In this document: positions 21,646-33,084 of the stretch, piece after piece
Layout: each line of letters opens with the position of its first letter
Numbering within the stretch: the stretch's first letter is position 1
NCBI GenBank assembly: GCA_031216915.1
Contig: CM062289.1
Coordinates: 18,764,520 to 18,828,519 of the forward strand
Source of the DNA: Pictodentalium vernedei
Taxonomy: Eukaryota; Mollusca; Scaphopoda; Dentaliida; Dentaliidae
DNA: 64,000 nt
Reading direction: 5' to 3'
Notes under the pieces: generated by a model
What the model was told of the DNA's origin: nothing
Seen by the model: only the letters and a program-made list of their open reading frames with translations
Database searches by the model: none
Made by a program: the position numbers and the translations under genes

Positions 21646-22187
21646 CAGGGCTTATATTTCGACGAGAATCCGAGAATCGATTCGCACAAAGATTCGCGCA
21701 ATAAAACCGGCGAGAATCCATGTAGATTCTCGCTGCACCTCTGCTAGGATTCACGTGAAAAAAATTGAGTCAATGTAACCCTTTAACTAACACAGCGGTA
21801 ATAAATTAACCAATAGAAGGCTAACATAACCTGAAATATTCTGACACTTTGTCAATAAAACCTTACAAATATGGCTGTCATTGGAACCGGCTCATTGAGC
21901 CGGTTCCAACGACAGCCATATTTGTAAGATTTTATTGGTATATATTGTTCATTTAATTATTTTATCATTTATTTATTATTTATTGTTTAAAAATTATCAA
22001 ACTTAGTTTTAAAAATTAAAAAAGTGAGTTGGGTAAAAGGTTAACATGTGTTATCAGTATACAACAGTGGTTCAACCTTGGTGGCGTCATGGGATCCTGG
22101 GACACTCATAGCAGGTATGGATTCTCGCAACCATTTTCACGAGAATCCAAATGGATTCTCACAAATTTAGACGAAATATAAGCCCTG
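21646..22187. mobile_element. Element J with TTAA-3 inside
   Basis: CAGGGCTTATATTTCG and its perfect inverse CGAAATATAAGCCCTG. Interior arms carry GAGAATCC repeats (CGAGAATCCATGTAGATTCT; CACGAGAATCCAAATGGATT). The insertion splits the first 12 bases of the enclosing hAT element from the rest. Confidence 0.8.
21775..22044. mobile_element. TTAA-3 MITE copy 2
   Basis: Left edge GTAACCCTTTAACTAAC (TTAA mutated to GTAA), right edge GGGTAAAAGGTTAA. Perfect core GGAACCGGCTCATTGAGCCG and flanks ACAAATATGGCTGTCATT with inverse. Third or fourth layer of this nest. Confidence 0.85.
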
Positions 22188-22236
22188 AACGGTTAAGGGT
22201 TTTTCTTGATCGATTAATCATGTGGATTAACCTTGG

Positions 22237-22485
22237 ATAACCCATTACCCAATGTAGACTATATCAAAATTTGTGATTTTAAATATTATTTTTTCAAAAT
22301 TTTCAAAATATTTCAACACAACCATATCATGTGACCCCTCACTGGAATAAGCTTGATGAGATCGTTCCAATTAGGGGTCATGAGATATAGTTTTGTTGTA
22401 ATGTTTAGAAAATTAATATTTTTCCAACTGCTGAATTTGAATATTATGCAGGTGGATGTGGCCGATTCGTCAGGTAAAGGATTAA
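22237..22485. mobile_element. TTAA-1 MITE, mutated
   Basis: Left ATAACCCATTACCCAATG, right GTCAGGTAAAGGATTAA. Core arms partially decayed (CACTGGAATAAGCTTGATGA). Confidence 0.8.
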
Positions 22486-22547
22486 CCGATTAATCACTTA
22501 TCAAATAGATATCTGAATAATTGCCATACCGTTGATGATTTACAGCA

Positions 22548-22799
22548 TGAACCCTTTACCCAACGTAACAAACAAAACTGACTAGGCGTATATACAAAAA
22601 TCTCCATTCAAATTTATTATGTTTTCTATTTTTGTCTCAAAAACATAGCTTATGACCCTCTCATTGGAACAAGCTCATTGAGCTCGTTCCAATGAGGGGT
22701 CATAAGCTATGTTTTTGAGACAAAATTGAAATTTTTTTTAGTAATTCATGAATTCATTTTGCAAGTATTGTCTGCTACCCGCAATGGGTAAAGGGTTAA
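22548..22799. mobile_element. TTAA-2 MITE copy 2
   Basis: CCCTTTACCCAAC left, GGGTAAAGGGTTAA right. Outer hairpin stem GTCTCAAAAACATAGCTTAT and inner CATTGGAACAAGCTCATTGA with inverse. Very similar to the 4.1-kb copy. Confidence 0.85.
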
Positions 22800-23085
22800 G
22801 AATGACCATTTCCAGCTACTGATACAGTATGATGATTATGCAAGTAAACAAGTATGTAATCACAGAACTTGCTTGCTTTACTCTGTCTCATATAATTGAT
22901 GTGAGTCGGACTCAATCAGTGTGACAATGTTTGCCTGTTTTGGAGCAAGTTTGTTCCTTTGTTGACCCATATAATACAGTAGTTCAAAAGTAACGGTTAA
23001 TCGATCAATTACTTTTTGGATTGATCAAGATGTTGATCACTGATTAATCGATTAATTGATTAACCGTTTCAGCTCTAACTACTGC

Positions 23086-23450
23086 AACAGTCGACAGTTA
23101 GTCAATCAAATAATTGCAACAGCCCCAGTTAAAAACACAATAAAAATTTTTTTTGCAGATCCACACCTCTCATCTCCTTGTATAAAAATACATGTAAATG
23201 TAGATCTCATTGTGGGGTCCTTCTTGGGAAGATAATAGTGTGGAGTGAAAATAAATGTAAAATACTCTTGTGTTCCAAATAAAAGTACATGTGGGAATAA
23301 AAGACCGGGGTGGAACATTTAACAAAATTAAATAAAAGTATGCACCCAAATAACAGTACAGGGTGGAAATACATTGAGGGGGTGGGGGAGTAATGCTAGT
23401 TAATTTTATCTAAAAGCCAACTTATTTTCCAGGATTGCAGCTAGTTTGAT
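23086..23450. other. No recognised feature
   Basis: A/G-rich on the plus strand with loosely repeated 'aataaaagtacatg'/'aataaaagtatgcac' phrases. No gene. Confidence 0.4.
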
Positions 23451-23792
23451 TTATTTATTTATTTATTGGTGGTCACACATTTCTGCACAATGGCTAATCA
23501 TGACCACGACAGTTGTACGGGGGGAGGAAGCTGGAGTACCCAGAGAGAACCACTGGGCAACTGTCAGCTCCCCAACATACTAACTCCACACAAGCAGGGT
23601 TAGCATTGGTTGAAGACAGGTGCACCATTGACATGCAGTACGCCTTAGTGCACAGCGTCACCGTGCCCCCACATGGGCAATGGGGTGAAGTGTCTCACCC
23701 AAGGACACAACACTGTTGCTGCAGGTGGGATTCGAGCCGAGGACCTCTCGGCTTGCAGCCTGCACCTCTACCTACTGAGCCACTGTGCCCCC
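23451..23792 (-). mobile_element. SINE, tRNA-headed
   Basis: Full SINE on the minus strand: GGGGGCACAGTGGCTCAGTA head, GGTTCGAATCC-type B box changed to GGCTCGAATCC, body and (AATA) tail. AGCTAGTTTGAT (23439-23450) and AGTTAGTTTGAT (23793-23804) are a 12-bp target duplication with one mismatch. Confidence 0.9.
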
Positions 23793-23804
23793 AGTTAGTT
23801 TGAT

Positions 23805-24330
23805 TAAAGAAAACTAATAGGTATTTAGGCATCATGATTACAACAATGAATACAATGTACTAAATACAAGACTATTACTCAATTTAGTGAAGATTTACTA
23901 ATTTGAAGATCTCCTCCCAGTTGCAATTTTAATAAACAAACAGGCCCAAAAAAGGTGCATAGAGGGCTGACAAATTACCCCAAATTAATAAACAAACATG
24001 TATGTCTATCAGGAACACAAGAGTAGGGGTAAAGCTGAAGAATACATGTAGGCAACTGCAATTTATTTAAAAAAAAAAAAAAAATACCTCGTCTTCTGAA
24101 TGTTTCTGTGTTTGTTTCATACCAGATCATATTCCAAACAAATGCTACGACTTTAACTGTTTCAGGACCAACAATATCATATTTATTTATTACAATCGTT
24201 ATTTTCACATTTTTCATTCTTTTACATACTTAAATCCTAGTAGACTGAGCTCTGTCAAACGAGATATAATTTTTTTAATTCTCAGTTGCATTGCGGGAAA
24301 AATTTGATGCTGAGAACTTAACATCAGAGT
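23805..24330. other. Unassigned, one poly-A tract
   Basis: Only an A15-A16 tract near 24068 stands out. No matched repeats. Confidence 0.4.
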
Positions 24331-27300
24331 GCAGAAACAGAATCTCCATCTTGAATTGGATTAAAATGGGAGACATCAGTAATGGTTTAGGGTCCGTATC
24401 AGAGGATTAGGATACTGAGAAACAGAATCTCCATCTTGAACTGGATTAAAATGGGAGACATCAGTAATGGTTTAGGGTGCGTTAGTATATATCAGAGGGT
24501 TAGGATACTGAGAAACACAATCTCCATCTTGAACTGGGTTAAAATGGGAGACATCAGTAATGGTTTAGGGTCCGTTAGTATATATCAGAAGGTTAGGATA
24601 CTGAGAAACAGAATCTCCATCTTGAACTGGGTTAAAATGGGAGACATCAGTAATGGTGTAGGGTCTGTATCAGAGGGTTAGGATACTGAAAACAGAATTC
24701 TCCATCTTGAACTGAGTTAAAATGAGAGACATCAGTAATGGTTTAGGCTGTGTTAATATATATCAGAGGGTTAGGATACTGAGAAACAGAATCTCCATCT
24801 TGAACTGGGTTAAAATGGGAGACATCAGTAATGGTTTAGGGTCCGTTAGTATATATCAGAAGGTTAGGATACTGAGAAACAGAATCTCCATCTTGAACTG
24901 GGTTAAAATGGGAGACACCAGTAATGGTTTAGGGTCCATATCAGAGGGTTAGGATACTGAAAAACAGAATCTCCATCTTGAACTGGGTTAAAATGGGAGA
25001 CATCAGTAATGGTTTAGGCTGTGTTAATATATATCAGAGGGTTAGGATACTGAGAAACAGAATCTCCATCTTGAACTGGGTTAAAATGCGAGACATCAGT
25101 AATGGTTTAGGGTCCATATCAGAGGGTTAGGATACTGAGAAACAGAATCTCCATCTTGAACTGGGTTAAAATGGGAGACATCAGTAATGGTTTATGATCT
25201 GTGTCAGAGGGTAAGGATACTGAGAAACAGAATCTCCCTCTAGAACTGGGAGACATCAGTAATGGTTTAGGGTCCATATCAGAGGGTTAAGATACTGAGA
25301 AACAGAATCTCCATCTTGAATTGGGTTAAAATGGGAGACATCAGTAATGGTTTAGGGTCCGTATCAGAGGGTTAGGATACTGAGAAAAATGGGAGACATC
25401 AGTAATGGTTTAGGGTACGTTACATGTAGTATATATCAGAAGGTTAGGATACTGAGAAACAGAATCTCCATCTTGAACTGGGTTAAAATGGGAGACACCA
25501 GTAATGGTTTAGGGTCCATATCAGAGGGTTAGGATACTGAGAAACAGAACTTCCAAGTTGAACTGGGTTAAAATGGGAGACATCAGTAATGGTTTAGGGT
25601 GCGTTAGTATATATCAGAGGGTTAGGATACTGAGAAACAAAATCTTGAACTGGGTTAAAATGGAAGACATCAGTTATGGTTTAGGGTGCGTTAGTATATA
25701 TCAGACGGTTAGGATACTGAGAAACAGAATCTCCATCTTGAACTGGGTTAAAATGGGAGACATCAGTAATGGTTTAGGGTCCGTTAGTATATATCAGAAG
25801 GTTAGGATACTGAGAAACAGAATCTCCATCTTGAACTAGGTTAAAATGGGAGACATCAGTAATGGTGTAGGGTCCGTATCAGAGGGTTAGGATACTGAAA
25901 AACAGAATCTCCATCCTGAACTGGGTTAAAATGGGAGACATCAGTAATGGTTTAGGCTGTGTTAATATATATCAGAGGGTTAGGATACTGAGAAACAGAA
26001 TCTCCATCTTGAACTGGGTTAAAATGGGAGACATCAGTAATGGTTTATAATCTGTGTCAGAGGGTAAGGATACTGAGAAACAGAATCTCCCTCTAGAACT
26101 GGGAGACATCTAATGGTTTAGGGTCCATATCAGAGGGTTACTAAGATACTGAGAAACAGAATCTCCATCTTGAACTGGGTTAAAATGGGAGACATCAGTA
26201 ATGGTTTAGGGTCCGTATCAGAGGGTTAGGATACTGAGAAACAGAATCTCCATCTTGAACTGGGTTAAAATGGGAGACATCAGTAATGGTGTAGGGTCCG
26301 TATCAGAGGGTTAGGATACTGAAAAACAGAATCTCCATCTTGAACTGGGTTAAAATGGGAGACATCAGTAATGGTTTAGGCTGTGTTAATATATATCAGA
26401 GGGTTAGGATACTGAGAAACAGAATCTCCATCTTGAACTGGGTTAAAATGGGAGACATCAGTAATGGTTTAGGGTCCGTATCAGAGGGTTAGGATACTGA
26501 GAAACAGAATCTCCATCTTGAACTGGGTTAAAATGGGAGACATCAGTAATGGTTTAGGGTCCATATCAGAGGGTTAGGATACTGAGAAACAGAATCTACA
26601 TCTTGAACTGGGTTAAAATGGGAGACATCAGTAATGGTTTATAATCTGTGTCAGAGGGTAAGGATACTGAGAAACAGAATCTCCCTCTAGAACTGGGAGA
26701 CATCTAATGGTTTAGGGTCCATATCAGAGGGTTAAGATACTGAGAAACAGAATCTCCATCTTGAATTGGGTTAAAATGGGAGACATCAGTAATGGTTTAG
26801 GGTCCGTATCAGAGGGTTAGGATACTGAGAAACAGAATCTCCATCTTGAACTGGTTTAAAAAGGGAGACATCAGTAACGGTTTAGAGTCCATTAGCAAAT
26901 ATCAGAGGGTTAGGATACTGAAAAACAGAATCTCCATCTTGAACTGGGTTAAAAAGGGAGACATCAGTAATGGTGTAGGGTCTGTTAGTATACATGTATT
27001 TCAGAGGGTTAGGATACTGAGAAACAGAATCTCCATCTTGAACCGGGTTAAAATGGGAGACATCAGTAATAGTTTAGTATATATCAGAGGGTTAGGATAC
27101 TGAGAAACAGTCAAACAGAATCTCCATCTTAAACAGGGTTAAAATGGGAGACATCAGTAATGGTTTAGGGTGCATTAGTATATATCAGAGGGTTAGGACA
27201 CTGAGAAACAGAATCTCCATCTTGAACTGGGTTAAAATGGGAGACATCAGTAATGGTTTAGGGTACGTTACATGTAGTATATATCAGAAGGTTAGGATAC

Positions 27301-27645
27301 TGAGAAACAGAATCTCCATCTTGAACTGGGTAAAAATGGGAGACATCAGTAATGGTTTAGGGTCCATATCAGAGGGTTAGGATACTGAGAAACAGAACTT
27401 TCAAGTTGAACTGGGTTAAAATGGGAGACATCAGTAATGGTTTTGGGTGCGTTAGTATATATCAGAGCGTTAGGATACTGAGAAACAAAATCTTGAACTG
27501 GGTTAAAATGGGAGACATCAGTTATGGTTTAGGGTGCGTTAGTATATATCAGAGGGTTAGGATACTGAGAAACAGAATCTTCATCTTGAACTTGGTTAAA
27601 ATGGGAGACATCAGTTATGGTTTAGGGTGCGTTAGTATATATCAG
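24331..27645. repeat. Minisatellite, 93-bp and 85-bp units, about 37 copies
   Basis: Tandem array 3.3 kb long. Full units are 93 bp. Shorter ones of about 85 bp lack TTAGTATA, and others carry truncations (CCCTCTAGAACTGGGAGACA) or a small insertion (CATGTAG). Every unit has ACTGAGAAACAGAATCTCC, AAAATGGGAGACATCAG, a GGTTTAGGGT and a GGGTTAGGAT. The last units end cleanly at 27645 in a partial copy. The 73-93-codon frames inside reflect the 93-bp (31-codon) period and are not genes. Confidence 0.95.
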
Positions 27646-28380
27646 TGACTGCTAACCCATACTATACTGACACTAAAAATTGCTGATTATTTATCTCAAG
27701 TTTTACTATTTTTTTTCTAGCAGCAGATGGTGCTTCCTAATACAGGCAGAACACAGACAGGAGGAGAGTGTGACAGTATACATGTAGGCCTACGATTGTC
27801 ATTCAGCCAAATGAGCCTTTACATTCCCCTAATTTGGGCACACCCGATAAACCACTGACCCACCGGCTGACCATGGTTCGACTTGGTGTGAGAAAATTTG
27901 GATTTTTGACACTGAAAGAAGCAATTTCCTGGCATACGTGAATGAAATTCCAGTTTTATCAAACTAGGGAAAATTAACTCTTTTAAATAATAAAATTTCT
28001 TAAGTTTCGGTTTACCACTAACACCAAGTGAAAAAATACTTTATGTATCCATTTTATGAGTTAGCTCAGCACCTGATTAGGGTTATCAAACCCAAAAAAC
28101 TAAAATACTTTGTGTATCAATTTTCTGAGCTAGCACAGTACCCATTTAGCACAGAACCTTTTCGGAGTTAGCGCAGTACCGCAGGTGCAAGAATTTTGGG
28201 ATTGGAACAAAACAGGGACCTTTGCTCCGTTCCACGACAGTTTCTGGAAGATAATCCTGTGTTTTGTGTTCAGATTTATAATTTGTTGTGGGATCTTCTC
28301 GTCATTTGATGTCTGCCCTGTAAGGCAATCCCATTTTGTTCACCAATTAAACAAATTTATTTTTATTCCAAAGAACAACA
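27646..28380. other. Unassigned, short repeated phrase
   Basis: 28035-28175 has three loose copies of 'tttatgtatccattttatga' / 'gagttagctcagcacc'. 'taatttgggcacacc' at 27830 is also found at 14510, 15040 and 29823. No coding evidence. Confidence 0.4.
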
Positions 28381-29177
28381 TACAGTTGAAACTAGAAGTC
28401 TTGTAACAATTAGCGCAGAACATGCTCGTTAGTTAACACACACCTTACTGAAGTAAAAGGAAATAATCCACTGAAATACACAAGGATGGTTTCACAACAG
28501 TGCTCAAAATAACTTTTTTTCTTTGCGTAGCAAAATGCTACACATTTCCAAAAAATGAATAGCATTTTGTAAAAATTACATAGCTATTTTTGTGTACCAG
28601 AGTTATGTTATGCTGTTTTGTATTGAATTTTTTTCTAAGTAGATAGAATAGTTTCCATCCATTTCTGGGCATTTCCAAATGATATGCAACACATGAAATG
28701 TTTACTATGTTTCTTTTAACTGAACTGCCTTTAAGGGTTGCGTAGACTTGGATATTTTCAAATGGTGTCTTGGCTGTTTATTAATAGAGTTCTCAAAATG
28801 GAAGTTGGGATTTTTAATTTGATGGGCTTGAAGTTATTTTTAATGGACATTTTATGCAAAATGTTGTAAAAACAGGAAGAATTTAAACCAATAGAATTCA
28901 TCTTACATATGAAGTTGTGTAGCTTTTTGCAAGTTTTGCATAGCAAAAAGCGACGCGACACCGCTTATTTTGAGCCCTGTTTCAGAAAGTGATACAAAGT
29001 ATAAAGCGAATGCAAAGTTTCATCACATGGATCACCGAGTTGCACCCGGTGATCCATGTGATGAAAGTTTGCAAGTATTTCTTGTGGTATTGATAGGGAC
29101 TGGAGTGCACTCATCCAGCGCACTATTCCTTCAGTACAGAGCACAATCATGTGACAGGACTTTCAGTTTCAACTGTA
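28381..29177. mobile_element. TA-1-related MITE, interrupted
   Basis: TA-CAGTTGAAACTAGAAGTC at 28381 and inverse ACTTTCAGTTTCAACTG-TA at 29177. Same terminal logic as TA-1 but a different core: TCACATGGATCACCGAGTTG facing its inverse at 29022-29065. A hAT-like insertion occupies 28497-28978. Confidence 0.75.
28497..28978. mobile_element. hAT-like element with 8-bp duplication
   Basis: ACAGTGCTCAAAATAA at the left faces TTATTTTGAGCCCT at the right. Flanks GTTTCACA (28489-28496) and GTTTCAGA (28979-28986) agree at 7 of 8. Sub-termini contain GCGTAGCAAAATGCTAC and GCATAGCAAAAAGCGACGCG. Frames inside are short. Confidence 0.7.
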
Positions 29178-29239
29178 TTCAATTGGTAATCACTAGAAAT
29201 ATTGAATACGCAATCAGGAATTGGTATAGGATTATAAAC

Positions 29240-29678
29240 AGTGTGCGAGGAGCACATTGTTTATATTTTCGCTCGCCTACTGCTCGCCTTAAAAAAATTA
29301 AGGAGTGCGAAAACTAACCCTCCTGGCCTTAGAAAATAATAATTACCATAACCACTTATGCCTAAAACCCACATCTTTTAAGATCTCTGCTACATGTATG
29401 TTAGTGGTCTCTGTAAGACGGCCACACAGCCCCTCCCACATCTCCGGGCCTTGCCAAGGCCCGGAGGTGTGGGAGGGGCAGTGTAGCCATCTCACAGAGA
29501 CTGCCTTGTTAGCAGCACCAAATAAAATGTACAAAGCCCACTTGATAGAATCCATTAACAGTAAAACTTCATTTTGCAATTTCAGCTTTTGTAAGCTCGA
29601 GGAGAGCTAATCGCTTGCCTAGGCCATGCGAGGGGAGTGAGTTTTAGCCCTTCTGCATTTTTAAGAATGCCAGGCCTG
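29240..29678. mobile_element. PAL-H copy 2
   Basis: Begins with GCTCGCCTACTGCTCGCC-type arm and ends TTTTTAAGAATGCCAGGCCTG. Perfect central hairpin CCACATCTCCGGGCCTTGCC facing GGCAAGGCCCGGAGGTGTGG at 29435-29475, inside GTCTCTGTAAGACGGCC / GCCATCTCACAGAGAC. Confidence 0.78.
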
Positions 29679-29861
29679 CTCCTCAAAATAAACATGAGAC
29701 ACTAAAAACAGCTTCCGGCATATTTCAGTCAGTTTAAATTCGGGTTTAGTTTACAAAGTGAATTTCACCGTATTTCATAATAAAAATTGCTATCTGGCCA
29801 GCTATTTCAGGCACATTTTGGTAATTTGGGCACACTGTTTACTGGCGTGAATTTGGGGGAA

Positions 29862-30139
29862 TCTAAAGACCTGGCCAAACAAAATTATATAATTGATTCT
29901 CAGGCAATTTTTTTAAACAAATGAGGAAGGGCGGTTTTTATTTTTTATCCATGATGAAATTGTCGACGATGCCCAAAATACAGTTGTGAGAGCCTACAAT
30001 TACAGTTACTATATCAATGTATATGAAATATTGCATTGCAAATCGTGATGTGATACCGCTAAAATTACACCCTGAGGGTCGGAAAAAACGAATGCACTGT
30101 TGCCTGAGAATCAAAAGATTAATTTTGTTTGGCCTTAGA
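29862..30139. mobile_element. Inverted-repeat element O
   Basis: Ends of about 38 bp: GGCCAAACAAAATTA..TTGATTCTCAGGCAA at the left and the inverse at the right (GTTGCCTGAGAATC, AATTTTGTTTGGCC). The same phrases recur at 54030-54062 (CCTGAGAATCAATTG, TGTGTGGCCTAACG), apparently a solo end. No clear target duplication. Confidence 0.65.
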
Positions 30140-30475
30140 TACAAATTTTTCACACTAAATTAGTAAATTTATTGAAATTTGAAAATATGATAGAGAACAC
30201 ATGGTAAAAAATTAAAAAGAAATGTTGAGGAAGCCAGGAACTTTTTTCTCATAAATTGGAAAGTTCCCTATTCTTCAGCTTTACCAAATGAAATAGTTTC
30301 TCCATGATAATTCTCGCCACAACCCTGAGATACACGTAGGTTCTGTGGGGATCTCAGACATCAAATTGACAGTTCTGTTTTCAGGTTCTGCCAATTTCTG
30401 AAATTTGCATGCCTGCAAAACACAATAGAAACAAACAGCTATTACAGAAAAATAACTATAATCAGTAGCATACTG
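30140..30475. other. No recognised feature
   Basis: No matched repeat, no plausible exon. Confidence 0.4.
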
Positions 30476-30545
30476 CCCCCCCCCCCCCACCACCTCCATC
30501 CTCAGCCTCCCATAGCTATGGGAGGCTGGGGATGTGGGTGTGTCC
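30476..30545. repeat. C-run and short palindrome
   Basis: A C14 tract (about 30475-30488) runs into a hairpin: CATCCTCAGCCTCCCATAGC facing GCTATGGGAGGCTGGGGATG. Confidence 0.7.
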
Positions 30546-30848
30546 CCTTGGGGCTTCCCCCAAACATTGGCCCATTGCAAGTTTCAAATAACATAGAGGC
30601 CAAAATGGTCTCCAAAATATGCCTACAACAACCTGAAAGGCCTCAGATTAACTCTTAGTATGCTGAATTTCACAAAATTTCCTCTGTGGGGGCCCTCTGC
30701 CCTCCTACCCCCACAGTGGCCTTCCAAATATCATACTTGACTCCTTCAGAATTCAATGTTGTGCCTAATTTTTATAACAGATTTTAATGGGTTATTTTGA
30801 GTTATTCCGGTCTGTAAGGAACATAAGTCTGGCATTGCCATAGTGAAC

Positions 30849-31087
30849 TACAGTATGTGGAGGGTGAATTGTAACTAAATCACCCGCGGAGTGGAGTTCT
30901 CACCCAAACTATAACTTTCAAATGTTGTACATATGGACAAAAAACACAAGTAATGTTTGAGCCAATGGACCTCCGGGTTTAACTTTGCCTGTGCTTGTTA
31001 TGCTTTGCAACAAATTTTAAATTATTGCTTAGGTGGAATCTCCACTTTGCAGGTGATTTAGTGATAATACACTTTCCACGTACTGTA
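30849..31087. mobile_element. TA-2 MITE copy 3, half of core deleted
   Basis: TA-CAGTATGTGGAGGGTGAA and inverse CCACGTACTG-TA. The central hairpin has only one arm (CCAATGGACCTCCGGGTTTA). The inner sequence then jumps to ACTTTGCCTGTGCTTG. The 303 bp before it (30546-30848) hold nothing recognised. Confidence 0.8.
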
Positions 31088-31225
31088 GTGTTGCCGTGGA
31101 CATTGTCCAGACCCTGTAACTGTTACACCCAGTAATGTGGGATGTAATGGCCTGAGGGCCCCATCAAAAAACATATTTTGGATTATGATGAACATGGCCC
31201 CAACATGGGTGGTATTAGCCCTAAC

Positions 31226-31428
31226 TACAGTTAAAAGTAGAAGTCCTGTCATGAAATGTGCACAAATAGCACGTTAATCTACGTGTTATGACCATAGTAA
31301 GGCTATCAAATTCTGTACATATGGCCTGTGCACAAGCAATGTTTCAGCCAATGGACCTTCGGGGAACCCGGAGGTCCATTGGCAGAAACATTGCCTATGA
31401 TTGCTATGAGTAACCAGGAGAACCTGCC
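31226..31428. mobile_element. TA-1 MITE copy 6, right third missing
   Basis: TA-CAGTTAAAAGTAGAAGTCC start and core CCAATGGACCTTCGGGGAAC with inverse at 31347-31380. Sequence leaves the family after CCAGGAGAACCTGCC. Confidence 0.78.
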
Positions 31429-31531
31429 TCTAATGAGAAAGCTTTCAATACCAACCTGGACACTGCCTAGTCACCCCTCCTCCACTATCCCTCATAATCT
31501 CCCAACATTCTGACCCAAACTGTTTTATTAT

Positions 31532-31757
31532 TTAGCCTGTTGGTTCTTTCTCATTCTCCTCCACTGAGATAATGACTCTTTCCTGCATATCATCCATCAT
31601 CCACTTATCTCTCCCTTGCTCTCCATCCCATTCTTCCATCAGTTTTTCAAGATCAAATCTTCTTGGAGGCAATTACTTAGGGCATTCTAAAATGAAATGT
31701 TAATGTTCCAGGGTCACCATTATCCCAAACCTACACATTTGGTGTCCTCTTTTCTCG
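31532..31757 (-). pseudogene. Non-LTR retrotransposon (LINE) C-terminal fragment
   Basis: The minus-strand frame ending at the stop complementary to 31532-31534 reads RGHQMCRFGIMVTLEH, then after a stop HFILECPK, then LPPRRFDLEKLMEEW and a charged tail ending NEKEPTG. The C-x-x-G..TLEH..ILECP pattern is characteristic of the zinc-finger-like region after reverse transcriptase in several LINE clades. Two in-frame stops and loss of the preceding RT domain show it is dead. The clade cannot be assigned. It lies directly upstream of PAL-H copy 3. Confidence 0.65.
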
Positions 31758-31805
31758 CCAAGGAAGGGAACTTGGGTGGCGAGTATTGCGATAGGTCTGC
31801 CATTT

Positions 31806-32239
31806 TCAGGAGACCGATTTATTCGCTCGCCTACTGCTCACCTTAAAAAAATTAAAGAGGGCAAAAAACTAGGACCTTCTGGCCTTAGAAAAAAATGATT
31901 ACCACAACAGCCTATTATTAAAACCCCCCATCTTTTCAGATCTCTGTTGTGTTAGTGGTCTCTGCACGACGGCCACACTGCCCCTCCCACACCTCCGGGA
32001 CTTGTCAATGCCCGGGGGAGGGGGGGAGGGTAGGAGTGCCAGTGTTGCCGTCTAACAGAGACTACCTACCCTGTTAGCAGCACCAATTAAAATGTACAAA
32101 ATCTACTGGGCACAATTCATTAAAAGTAAAACTTCATTTTGCCACTTTTAGCTTTTGTAAGCTTGAGAGCTAATCGCCCCAGGGCCATGCGAGGGGAGCA
32201 ATTTTTAGCCCCCCTTCATTTTTAAGAATGCCAGGCTTG
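31806..32239. mobile_element. PAL-H copy 3
   Basis: GATTTATTCGCTCGCCTACT at the left, TTTAAGAATGCCAGGC at the right. The hairpin is degraded: CCCACACCTCCGGGACTTGT versus an expanded GGGGGAGGGGGGGAGGG arm. Confidence 0.72.
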
Positions 32240-32977
32240 TTGTGACAACAAAATACTGTCTAAATTTTTCCTATTCCCCATTTTCGATCTACTGTCTGCT
32301 ATTACGTAAACAGAAATTCTCGTGAAATGAGAGGCCCAATTTCAGGAGACACAATAATTACTGAGCTTTTGTCATATAGAAGCGACATTCACATCAAAAA
32401 ACATAACATAGAGAGTTTTATATATCATTGTGTTGACTGATTTGAAAGAGGTCACGACACAATTTCTACTTTACCTGCATGCCTGAACAACCTATCTGTG
32501 AGTGACACAGGAGCATGTTGCAAATATTTCCACGTAACGATATCAGGAAAAAATTGTCTCTCGTTCTAATTTGGTCTTCGAATTCAACAGTCAACCTTCC
32601 CTTCAAGAGACAAATTAATGATGATAAAATGATGATGTCACACTGACGTTTTATCTTCTCATTTATCTGATAAAACTGAAAACTGTTTGCTTATTTCACA
32701 AAGCACGTATAACACATATAGAATAGTTAATAATAATAAGCGCTGGTGTTCTACATAATATGCAAATGCGGATCTATATGAGGAAAGAACAGGTGCGCGG
32801 CGTAAAATACCAGTTTCTTATTCTCCTTTTCCTTCTCGGTCGTGACATTCATCCACTGCTTGTGACAGGCATCGCAAGTTACTGTAGTTGATGTTGATTG
32901 ACCAGCCAAATTTTCCAACCAAGAAGGAGCCAATTGTGGGGACACATTCAGGTCCGTTGGAACGAAATTTATATTGG
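32240..32977. other. Unassigned, weak exon candidate on the minus strand
   Basis: Mostly without repeats. The minus frame over about 32812-32966 reads SPQLAPSWLENLAGQ and TCDACHKQWMNVTTEKEK. A Cys-x-x-Cys, an acidic/lysine-rich end and a GT directly after the codon for Leu (donor-like) make it the most exon-like frame in the window, but there is no acceptor AG after the upstream C-run and I do not recognise a family. Confidence 0.2.
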
Positions 32978-33084
32978 GGGTGGTGGTGGTGGGGGGGGGG
33001 GGGGGGGGCTGATATTGCTTATAATTATCATGTGCAGGTACTTGTTATACATTCAGTGATACGTTCATAATCCTAACCTGAGTT

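Larger units (their letters stand above)
21632..23077. mobile_element. hAT-like host element with perfect 8-bp duplication, heavily nested
   Basis: ACTACTGC at 21624-21631 and 23078-23085 brackets TAGAGCTGAAAC (left) and GTTTCAGCTCTA (right). The original element holds GATTAATCG-type phrases near 22190-22235, 22486-22520 and 22990-23065. Three insertions lie inside: element J (21646-22187), TTAA-1 (22237-22485) and TTAA-2 (22548-22799). Confidence 0.85.

Noticed and set aside
24331..27645. Interstitial telomere
   Set aside because: TTAGGG-like motifs are embedded in 85/93-bp units rather than tandem hexamers.
24436..27648. Repeated frames of 73-93 codons
   Set aside because: 93-bp units equal 31 codons; frames break wherever the 85-bp form occurs, so this is minisatellite sequence.
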